Of a stretch of DNA of 64,000 bases, positions 55,540 through 64,000 are shown one piece after another (positions within the stretch are counted from its first letter, which is position 1; every line of letters begins with the position of its first letter). Source of the stretch: Micrasema longulum (taxonomy: Eukaryota > Arthropoda > Insecta > Trichoptera > Brachycentridae); NCBI GenBank assembly GCA_022494885.1, contig JAGVSM010003509.1, positions 124,001-188,000 of the forward strand, read 5' to 3'. The notes below the pieces were generated by a model. That model had not been told where the DNA came from. It ran no database searches and saw only the letters and a program-made list of their open reading frames with translations. The translations under genes and the position numbers were made by a program.

Positions 55540-56162
55540 TCTGTCATATGATGTCACTGAACTTCTTCTAAACAGCTTAACTGATTTACGTACGGTTTTC
55601 AGAGAAATATAGATCTTTGCGTTGTGCGTGTTCGTAGATATTACAATTGTCAATCGAATCTTAAAGTTAGAAGCATATTTTTTTTTAATTCATTGACCTA
55701 CCAGGGTTGCATTCAACAAGAATGCTTATATAAAAAAGGGAAAGTATGTTGTTTTTTTGTATTTAAAAAAGTTTGTTTTTGAATGTTTACAAACAACGTT
55801 AGCTTTTTATGGATCCCAATCAGATTCTTTCGTTACATTCTTTGTATATTTTTTTTATTTATTTCTTTTTACTGGATTTTTGGTAAATAAAATTAACTGA
55901 CATTCAATACATTATTGAAAATCGCATTCAAGAATAAATGCAACCCGTGTTGGTGAGAAGAACTTAGTTTGACGTATGCGAAAAAAAAACTATAAAGGAA
56001 AATGAATCATTTCATGTTTTGGAATTCAACCATAAACAAGTACCTAGGTACCTAATCAAATTCACTATTTGGAAATTAGCCGTTTTTAGTTTTGGAATTC
56101 AATCATAAACAAGTACCTAGGTACCAACGTTTGGGCAGGACAACGTCTATTGGGTCCGCTAG
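55540..56162 (+). mobile_element. Helitron-type element, 3' end
   Basis: The 3' terminus reads GGACAACGTCTATTGGGTCC then GCTAG, followed by T. The terminal CTAG (56159-56162) fits the Helitron CTRR end inserted before T. The preceding GGAC...GTCC (56138-56157) is the expected short hairpin. No Rep/helicase gene is present. The 5' end is uncertain; cttctaaacagcttaactga then tttacg near 55563 resembles the start region of such insect elements. A 37-bp direct repeat (56016-56052 and 56089-56125) lies inside. Confidence 0.55.
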
Positions 56163-56204
56163 TTTAATTATAAATATACATACGGCATACATCGAAACTT
56201 TACG

Positions 56205-57235
56205 AAATAAATAATGCCGGAAAAATTATTTCGTTTGCCGACGACACTGTTTTGTGATTAAAGGCTGGTGACTGGAACTTTGTCTTTCAAAAAGCAAACT
56301 GCGGTATAAACATTGTTAAAAAGTGATTGATAAAAACCTTCTCACGCTTAATATCGATAAAACAAAATATCTGACAATTCGTATAAATAACAGTTCGTTC
56401 AATCTTATAGTTTACTCTAATTAAGCATACCAACTTCTGCAACGGGTAGATTCCATAAAATACTTTGGTGTTATCAATGATAGGAATTTGCGATGGGAGG
56501 CTCAGGACCAGTCACTAAACTCTAGGTTGAGAAATGTGTGCCTTCTGTTCTTCTCTCTTGGAGACATTCTGGATATTGGCACTCTCAGAAGTGTGTATTT
56601 TGCTCTATTTCAATCCACTGCAACCTTTGGAATAGTTGGCTGGGGGGGTTGTGCGGCATCCATTTTAAAGCCTCTCATAATTTCACAAAAATGATTATTG
56701 AAAATAATATTCCGGTGGCCTCCAACATACCTGTCAGAACAGTTGTTCTAATACACGAAGGTACTAAATATGAGACAACTGTACCTAAAAGAAGCAAATC
56801 ACACTTCTGGTCGAACAATAAGGAGAGGTCTCTGAGCACGAACTATGTCATACATAAAACCCGTACGACTTTTGCTCAGAGACATCTCTCCTTTTTTTGC
56901 GCCGAGAGAACGTATTAAGCTCTCAAGGACAAAAAATATTTACAAGAATGGAGTTAAGGACTGGATTTTCTTTAGTGGGAGGGATTCGAGTGGGAAACTC
57001 CTTGATAATTTTCCGAATGCTTGAGTTTAGTGTTTACCATATTGATGTGCCATATATATCTTTTAAAAAATATTTTTGATAATTATTTTTTTATGTTTCT
57101 AATCCTTTATTTGTAGTGATATACTCATGTGTCTGTGTCATTTAATTGCTCGTCCCATCTCAACACAGGACTTTTAGTCCCATGGAGTTGGGACTTATTG
57201 TCTCAAATAATGTACAATAAACTGATGTATGTAAA
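56205..57235 (+). mobile_element. LINE: end of RT domain to 3' end
   Basis: It opens at NAGKIISFADDTVL (56212 on), which holds the FADD motif. It continues NLLTLNIDKTKYLTIRINNS, then VDSIKYFGVINDRNLRWEAQ, then RSVYFALFQSTATFGIVGWG and CAASILKPLIISQK. After frame slips come VLKRYLP-like and QLYLKEANHT segments. The 3' UTR carries ctcaacacaggacttttagt then cccatggagttgggacttat and an aataaataaataaa tail at 57235. A CR1/Jockey-like dead copy, truncated inside the palm. Confidence 0.75.
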
Positions 57236-57239
57236 TAAA

Positions 57240-57480
57240 TAAATAAACACATGAACCAATATATGTTAAAGTTACTTTTATACTTTAGCATTTTGTAAAT
57301 ATAAACCATTAAACAATTATGTGTAACCACTAGGGTAACCCATGCTGAGGACACTTTACAACTTTTATTGCCTTAGGAGAGTACAGACAGAAACTTTACT
57401 TGTAAAGTTTATTGCGTATGTACAAAATATCAAAATAATAATACTGTTTTGAAACTCTGTTTATATATTACAAATAAAGT
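57240..57480 (-). mobile_element. Probable LINE 3'-UTR end
   Basis: accactagggtaacccatgc then tgaggacactttacaa resembles the reverse 3' end at 35070-35105 (cactggagtttcccgtaccg then aggacgcttaaca). No coding sequence is visible. Confidence 0.35.
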
Positions 57481-57554
57481 GCTAAGAATTTTCACTGTGT
57501 CTTTGCTAGAATATGCATGTTTGTTAATCCGTAGTACAAAACGTGACATAATTT

Positions 57555-57670
57555 AGAGCCGGGTTGAGGTCCCGCGGTAGTGTTGTGTATTCACAAATCA
57601 AAGGTTTGAACCCCACTCTAAGACAACGCATTTCTTTATTTTCCATCACAATTAATTTACGACTTTTATA
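57555..57670 (+). repeat. SINE C, copy 8 (decayed)
   Basis: gagccgggttgaggtcccgc, tgtattcacaaatcaaaggt, ttgaaccccactctaagaca: head preserved, body diverged. Confidence 0.55.
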
Positions 57671-57699
57671 ATATGATTTTAAAGTTAATTTGTTTAAAG

Positions 57700-58140
57700 T
57701 GAAATGGTGAAAGTAGGTTAAATGTTGTCGAAATGCGATCTCTCGGGCAAATGTGTGGTAAAACGATGTATGTTAGGTGCACAAATGTCCAAATCCTCGA
57801 ACTATGTCAGGCTGATACTTGCATTATCGACAGAATCAAGAAAGGGGTGCTGCGTTGGTTTAGACATGTATAGCGAATGGACAGCGAAAGAACAGCTTAA
57901 AGGATCTACGATGCGAATGTTGATGGATGCAAAAAACGAGGAAGACCGAGAAAGATATGGCACGATCAAGCCCATCAAATACTTGAAGATGGCCATGTCA
58001 AGAGTAGGAATAATCGGCGTGCGTGCATGAGAAGATGTATGAATGTAGAGGAAGCTAGGTGCCTATGCAAAAACAGTGATATGGCGTTCTATCCTCTCTG
58101 CCTACCCCTACAGAGAAACGGCTGTCGTTCTGTAATGTGC
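57700..58140 (+). mobile_element. LINE 3' fragment, same family as 20480-21740
   Basis: aatgcgatctctcgggcaaa, attatcgacagaatcaagaa, gcgaatgttgatggatgcaa, aacgaggaagaccgagaaag match 21356-21560 closely. The protein reading is broken into the GVLRWFRHV, RGRPRKIWHDQAHQILEDGH and SRNNRRACMR pieces in different frames. It is 5' truncated to the C-terminal domain. Confidence 0.8.
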
Positions 58141-58179
58141 TGCCGGTAAAACAACTTTGTGACTACTAATTGATTGCCG

Positions 58180-58440
58180 ATTAGTTTTTTGATATGAAAT
58201 TTAAAAGAGTTTCCCACATTCACAACACTAAATTTAAATCTAAGGGTTACTGGGTCGTTCCCCGAATTACAAATTACTTTGGAGAGCGAACATTAAATTG
58301 CGTTATTCTAAAATTGTTCAATGATCTCCAGCAAACCATCATTAACATGAAAGATCTTCTCAATACTTTATAACGTACGTTAAAAAGTAATAAATTAATA
58401 TGTATAATATAAAATTGTGTAAAATAAACCTTTCTTAAAA
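58180..58440 (+). mobile_element. LINE C-terminal fragment, other lineage
   Basis: Frame: FKRVSHIHNTKFKSKGYWVV, then PRITNYFGERTLNCVILKLF and NDLQQTIINMKDLLNTL. The HNTK-SKG..PR segment followed by ND-LQ fits the HNYNTRSKG...WNDLP ending of CR1/L2-like LINEs. Stops follow. It starts close behind the previous fragment. Confidence 0.5.
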
Positions 58441-58529
58441 AAATGTATCCCGCCAATAAGTCTTTAGACATAGTAAGTAACTAATTGTAATATGTGTTTT
58501 AGATTACTTAATAAACTTTGTTCTGTAGC

Positions 58530-58765
58530 AATGAAGCTGAACTGGAAATTACTGAAAATGGCTACTTAAATCAGCTAACGACAGGTCATAAGCCCTGTCA
58601 ATGCCTAACTTCCATATTTCCTTCTCAAAAATGTTTTCTCTCTGTCTCAAAAAAATTTGATCTGAATAACTTCCTAGGGTGGGAATCCAGCCAGTCTGCA
58701 AACATTTGGACATACTCAGAAAATTGTTGAATCAACTTACTAGTATAAGAAGGATGAAAATTGGA
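58530..58765 (+). repeat. Repeat E tail, unit 1 of a tandem pair
   Basis: atggctacttaaatcagcta, cataagccctgtcaatgcct, ccttctcaaaaatgttttct, gtgggaatccagccagtctg, acatttggacatactcagaa. It is followed directly by a second complete unit. Confidence 0.75.
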
Positions 58766-59075
58766 AAATTGTTTTCAGGCGTTGCCTAGTAGGTGAATTG
58801 CTTCAGTCAGATGAATCTCACCTAGAAGACAAAGGTTTCAGCTCTTTTACTTTACAAAAGTCAACAGATGGAAGAGTTGAGAAAATATGGAGGTATAAAC
58901 ATAGGCAGATTGGTGAATGTTACACAGTGTGTAAAGTGGTCACTCAAACCAGCCAATGACAGATCATAAGTCCTGCACATGCCTAGACTTCCATATTCCC
59001 TTCTCAGAAATGTTTTCCCTCTCTGTTGCAACAAATTTAGACGAAAAACAATCCTCAGAATCCTGAAGTCCCTGA
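58766..59075 (+). repeat. Repeat E, unit 2 with core and tail
   Basis: The core starts after ttttcag (58772-58778), and the tail ends near 59045. Together with unit 1 this is a direct tandem, in contrast to the inverted arrangement at 530-1345. Confidence 0.75.
58771..58959 (+). CDS. Short ORF in repeat E, copy 3 (62 codons), function unknown
   Basis: It reads VFRRCLVGELLQSDESHLED, KGFSSFTLQKSTDGRVEKIW, RYKHRQIGECYTVCKVVTQT, SQ and a stop. It has no methionine, and the conserved part begins just after TTTTCAG. It aligns to the copies at 628-855 and 941-1162, with conservative replacements and no gaps in the last 40 residues. This supports a real ancestral coding segment. Function unknown. 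Confidence 0.4.
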   Translation, partial: VFRRCLVGELLQSDESHLEDKGFSSFTLQKSTDGRVEKIWRYKHRQIGECYTVCKVVTQTSQ

Positions 59076-61265
59076 GTTTTTACTGCTTTTTTTTTCTTCT
59101 CAAATATAAATTTATATAAATATATATTTTATTTTTTTCATCACTTTGTCTTTCATTGGTTCCTCTTTCTCTCCCCTTTCAAACTCATTATCTGATCCCA
59201 TATTCCTTGTCATATACTTTTTTTATATTGATGTTAATTTGTACAAGCCTTATCTCCCAATTAAAAAACAGCTGTTATTTCTAATTAATTAGGTTTTTTT
59301 TACTATTTATATTTAAAGCACTAACTTTGTGTGTTTTTTTTTATTTTAACATATGTATGTATGTTTTGATAAATATTTGGTTTTTAGTACAAAATTTTGA
59401 CCAATCTCTTCTTTTGACCAAGTTGTTTTTTTTGGTTGGCTGGAAGATATTGCATCAAGCAATAAGTTGGCCAAAGTACTTATTCTTTGTACTTGAAGTT
59501 TTAAACAAATAAAAATAACTGTTTCCATTTATCTACCACCCAAAGAGAGCTTGCTTTATTTTATATTCCCTTTTCAAAAAAATACTTTGTTTTCATTAAT
59601 TTTTGGCATTATGGTTCAATTAATATATTTTTTAATAATTAAGAACCGTATAAATCGGTTTGAAGCATCTGCTAAAAGATAATTAGTGAGAAACGTTAAT
59701 AAAATAAATATAATTTTGAAGTGCAGGAAACGTTTTGAGAAAGAAGTCTAGCGGAAAATATTCTTCTTTTTGCTTAACTCTTAATTGTACACAGAGAACT
59801 TAACTGATGGGGGGTACTACAAACGTTAAATTTATAAGGAAGATTATTAATCCTCTGAGTCTCGTGAGTTAACAGAGAGCAGTTCTTTGCTCTGTTATTA
59901 GCGTTAATATTCAAGCGAGAAATTATTAGTATTGTAGCTAAAAATTTAATATACGCATTACAAATATTTATGCTCATCGTGGAGGTGTTAAGTTTACCAA
60001 CAAAATGTTTTGTACACCATTTTGTGAAAAGGACCTGGAGCCTTATGCTAGAAAGATGTGACGTTTTGTCACCCACTCGATAATAGTCGATTAGGTATCT
60101 TGATTGCTTTGTCATATTGCTATTCTTGAAAATCCTCAAAAAAATTCAAAACAAAGACGAATGAGAATGTGGCAACACTAACAAATCCGTATTTATCTAT
60201 GGCTTTCCTGCCACATGTAAACTTTTATTGTTTCTTGTCAGATTTTTTTCGTTGAATAATTTGTGTACGGAATATCATAAAAAAATGTAAGAAAATATTT
60301 TACTGAGACACTGCAACAGTTATAATTATTAATTACCTTTGACATAACACACATCTACATGTTATTAGAGATATTTCATTTGCATTTTATGTAGTTTAAA
60401 AACATATTTATTGTATAATATACGAGTATATTTCAAATACGAGGAGCGATAAAATAGTTTAGAAATCATGTTTCTAGTAAAACTTCATTAGATAGTAGAT
60501 TAAAAATAAGTATAGTTGTATTTGTTGCACGTTTGTTGATACGTCATCATTATAATATTGATCAGTGTTATAAATTTTAAGTTAAATACTACAAAAATAC
60601 ATACTAGTCATTCAAACTCGTTTTATCTCGATCGTTTTACAAGAAGGAAGTTTGACAGCTGAAGTTACTATGTCGCATTCGATTGTCAATGTCAAGTGCT
60701 TTGGGGCACTCGGGATAAAGTCGATTAGTTTTCAATCGACTGCATTCGTATGGCTGATTCCAGAATGTTGTCACTCGTCAAATTACGGAAGTCGCATACG
60801 ATTCTAATGACGAATGAGTCCAGCATAAGGTCCCAGAATTATATTGTTATGGTATTTGTTACAATTAATATAGTGTAAAATTTCCGCAAACCAAGTTTTG
60901 TAAAATTTCTATTAAAGATAAACATAAAAATGGCATTTTCAATAAAAAAATTATAAAAGCGCCATCTATAAATAATTAGTTTCATATTTTCGTTCAGAAT
61001 CACCTTAAAAAGGTACTAGAAGTAAGCGGGGTAGCGGGAGGGGGATCTAACCGAAACAGCAAAAGCCCGGGGTGCCCGTAGTCTGTTATACAAATGGTTA
61101 GTGATCTAGGGTTAAAGCAGCGTGAGTTGTGTTTACATAATTTAATAAATTAGTTTTTTAATCTACCAACCCCATCATCTAAGTACTAGGCAAAGGTCAT
61201 TTTTTGCAATATGAATGTTAACATTTTTAGGGTAAAACGAAAGTTATATTCTTACGCAAGGTAGT
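59076..61265. other. No supported gene
   Basis: AT-rich to 60600. A small hairpin AGTCGATT/AATCGACT lies at 60719-60741, and a GC-rich patch (agcggggtagcgggaggggg) near 61025. Short frames here (59774-60139 and others) have no recognisable domain. Confidence 0.35.
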
Positions 61266-61269
61266 TTTT

Positions 61270-61490
61270 TAGTCCATTCTATAATGTTGAAGATCCTGGG
61301 TTTGATTCCTGGCAAGGTCGACATAAAATATTGGTATTAAAGGCGGTTAATAAAATATTTCATTGTCCCTGGACTTGTACATGAAGCGTATGAGTAATCG
61401 TCAAAATATTTGTTCCAAATTATTGAGATGCGGTTAATTTAATTTATCAACGCAGTGCGTCTTGCAGAAGTGCGGGCGGAGTTCTAATAA
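61270..61490 (+). repeat. SINE B (decayed)
   Basis: agatcctgggtttgattcct then ggcaaggtcgacat, aaaatatttcattgtccctg, gacttgtacatgaagcgtat, ttatcaacgcagtgcg. The head lacks the A-box half. Confidence 0.6.
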
Positions 61491-63514
61491 ATAAATTTCA
61501 ACGGATGTAGCAAAAATGAGGCAAAAATTTATGGACTGCCTGTTTCAAATTTTATCGGTTAAAAAATATGAGTATTAATTATGTTGGCAATCGAAAAACA
61601 TAAATTAAGTAAATACTCATTCATAAAAATTAATTGAAAAAAATTCAAATAATACAGATAAAAATTTAACTTTATGTCTTAAACGTTAACGTAGGTTGTA
61701 AAAAAATCACGATTAAAACAATTGTTTGTATTTGAAATATTTTAACTAACTTTTGATTTGATATAATATTGGAATCAAAATTCTTTCTGAAATAAATTTC
61801 ATTGCTAACAATAATAACGAAATACTTTTTATGATTAATGTAATACCGTTGAACATTTAATTCAAATAATAAAACGTTACCTTACATAAATTTGAAAGTT
61901 TTTTCTCAAGACACACGAGATACAGGAGGCTGTAACTCGTGATCAGACAGGAAACAGGATGTAGAGTTTCCGGAAAGGCTGAAAAACGAAGAATTTATCG
62001 CGTCCGTGATACTCGACCGTGTGAGCCTTCGCAGGACACATGTCCTTATGCTACAGAGGCTCTTATCTAAGATTAATTATAACGTTTTACTTATTCCAGT
62101 AGTAGCATCCTTCACGTCACTAGACAGATGGCACTGGATTCTGTTACAAGCATTACACGAGACGTTTGTCTGGCAATATGAGAATTTTGACGACCACTGG
62201 AAAAAAACCGAAAAATGAATTAAATAAATAATGATATTGTTCTTTTGGAAAGCACAAACTCAATTTAAAATGGTTTTAGTCAGACAACAAAAATGACGAA
62301 CATTTAATTTTATGAAATACAATGTTATTCTAGCCAACATCTACACAATCTCAATGTATTGTAGATTAACCCTTTGCTCCCTGACGGTACCAATTTTTCC
62401 AAGGGTAAAATAAATCCTGTATCTCTAATGTGAGAATGCATTTGATGTAAATTATCTCTGTCGGTACATATTTGGACAATTTTTAGTATTTTCCTCTATT
62501 TTCAAGTACAAATAAACGTCGCTTTACGCCGATTTATAACTACGCCGATTGGTGCCGGCATGGGATTCCCCGGTTTGGCCGACACCAGACGACAGTAGGC
62601 GCCGCAATTCTAATAGCAGGCACACTTTTACACGTTGTTTTATTATATTACCGTGTACGCGAACAGCCTATTGTCAGTGTAAAAATTTTTCAGAGTTGTT
62701 TTTTTTTCGTTTTTAAGAAAAATAAAAAGGTATGATTACATTACTTATTTTAATACTATTAAAATTAAAAGAATTTTCAAATATTTGTACTTTATGCTAT
62801 GATTCTGCAAGACAGGAAACAACAATCAAAGCATATCAAATTGGATGTTTTGTCTAAAAGGTGTGAGAATTTAATTAAGTACCAACGACCTGGTGAGTTA
62901 GTATTTTTTGTGTATTTTTTTTATTTATAGCAAGCGATGAAATTTATAATTTACTTTGAATATATATAGGATATGTATAAAATAAACATGTTAGATTGTT
63001 CTTAGAATTTCGACCCGGAACCTAACCTTATATTTGAGGGCATTGAAAGCAAAGATAGCAAACTTCCGTTTTGGTATTTTCGAGAAAAATAACAAACTGC
63101 TACACTAATGCCAAAGAGAGTCTTCATGTTAGAAATGTAATTTTCACTGAACTTAAGAAACGAATAAATTAGCTTGAATAAAAACACGAATTCAAAAAAC
63201 TTTCTTGATATTAGTTTGGCACGGCCATTTTGAAAATTTAAATCTGAAGCCTGTCATTGGTCAAATGAAATGGCTGATAGATATTACTATGTTTGCTTCC
63301 AAACACTAATTTCAAACCATCAGAAGTATGATTTTAAACTAAATCTGCAACTTAACTCATGATTTTTATAAAAATAAAGTTGATAAACTACAGAACGACA
63401 TCATAACCAAAAAAATTTTTTTTGGGGGTTGCTATCATTGCTTCCAATGCCCTCATTTATCTTTCATTATATTTGTGTTCATTTTACGCCATTTTTTTTT
63501 ACGCCGGTGTATCT
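61491..63514. other. No supported gene
   Basis: A less AT-rich block (61900-62210) holds a 70-codon frame at 62006-62218 with no recognised domain. A GC-rich imperfect hairpin (GGTGCCGGC with GCCGACACC) lies at 62551-62589. The rest is AT-rich. Confidence 0.35.
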
Positions 63515-63923
63515 GAGGGTACTACTTGCAAACCCGGCAAAATCCAAAATCTGAAAAATGGAGATATTAATAGAAACTTATTCAGAATACAATTTTTTTA
63601 CAATAATTATAACATTGCCAGTTTAAAATACGGCTTTATTTGTAAAAACTTGACTTTTAAACTGTCGGATTTGTTGCAAACATGGCAACCTCTACTTAAG
63701 TATTGTAAAGTTAGAATGTATAATTTAAATTTATTATTTCACTACTGTTTCTTGACATAATCATGCTTATGTCATCTCACTGCTTACGTTTAAAATATTT
63801 ACTGATTATAATAAAAAATTAAGGTTTGAAAAAAATAAATTAATTACTATAATTAATCAGTTTATTGCGATTTGCTCAAAATAAAGAAATATGGATTTTT
63901 CCGGGTTTGCCAATAATACCCTC
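63515..63923. mobile_element. MITE J, copy 2
   Basis: Ends: GAGGGTACTACTTGCAAACC then CGGCAAAATCC on the left, and GAGGGTATTATTGGCAAACC then CGGAAAAATCC in reverse complement on the right. ATCT flanks both sides (63511-63514 and 63924-63927), a 4-bp target duplication. Interior blocks match the copy at 47940-48321 in reverse. The open frame at 63422-63760 runs through it and is not a gene. Confidence 0.85.
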
Positions 63924-64000
63924 ATCTTGGAACGAAACTCCAACGTAAAACGACGTTTACCTGTACTTAGTTGCAAAAAATTACTACTGGGGATCAGTTT

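Noticed and set aside
62366..62377. TTAACCCTTTGC as a possible piggyBac-type end
   Set aside because: I found no matching inverted end with a second TTAA downstream.
63422..63760. 112-aa plus-strand frame
   Set aside because: It crosses the left end and the interior of MITE J.
1..64000. CRISPR arrays, bacterial operons, rRNA genes
   Set aside because: None seen. The sequence is clearly eukaryotic, and no regularly spaced repeat or rRNA-like stretch appears.

Overview
This window is eukaryotic and strongly AT-rich. Nothing in it looks bacterial: there are no operons and no dense coding. It reads as intergenic or intronic DNA of an arthropod, probably an insect. The reasons are the load of short tRNA-headed SINEs, the many 5'-truncated non-LTR retrotransposons (LINEs) of insect-like types, Harbinger-like and TA-flanked MITEs, a Helitron-type end, and CpG-richer islands in AT-rich DNA. 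I cannot name the order or species. I found no complete host gene that I can defend.

LINEs: about twenty fragments, nearly all 3' ends. The best preserved is a reverse-transcriptase copy at 35865-37860, with intact catalytic motifs and two visible frame breaks. Others lie at 2640-3110, 15785-16600, 20480-21955, 22505-23055, 29015-29525, 34200-35610, 40214-40771, 40999-41290, 44230-44775 and 56205-58400. They come from several lineages: an RNase H-type C-terminus, RTE-like tails ending in GAAGAA, a family ending in a GRPRKTWHDQI-type peptide, and CR1/Jockey-like C-termini.

SINEs: at least four tRNA-headed families, called A to D here. SINE B (about 260 bp) and SINE C (about 180 bp) are the most numerous. 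SINE C sits inside SINE B clearly once and probably twice.

DNA transposons and foldback elements: two copies of one MITE (47940-48321 and 63515-63923); TA-flanked elements at 33577-34155 and 38983-39554; TAA-flanked elements at 12034-12665 and 52337-52735; other inverted-repeat elements at 7559-7995, 11262-11483, 28975-29625 and 45544-45980; and a Helitron-type 3' end at 56162.

The most unusual material is in three repeat families. Repeat F (23060, 24500, 28430, 30430, 48640) and foldback family I (45544-45980, perhaps 11262) carry sequence resembling the hammerhead ribozyme core. Repeat E (about a dozen places) carries a short reading frame conserved in three divergent copies, each preceded by a splice-acceptor-like TTTTCAG, as if a terminal exon had been captured. 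Possible host regulatory DNA is limited to a TATA-containing GC-richer module at 10560-10860 and a GC-richer patch near 43540-43900.
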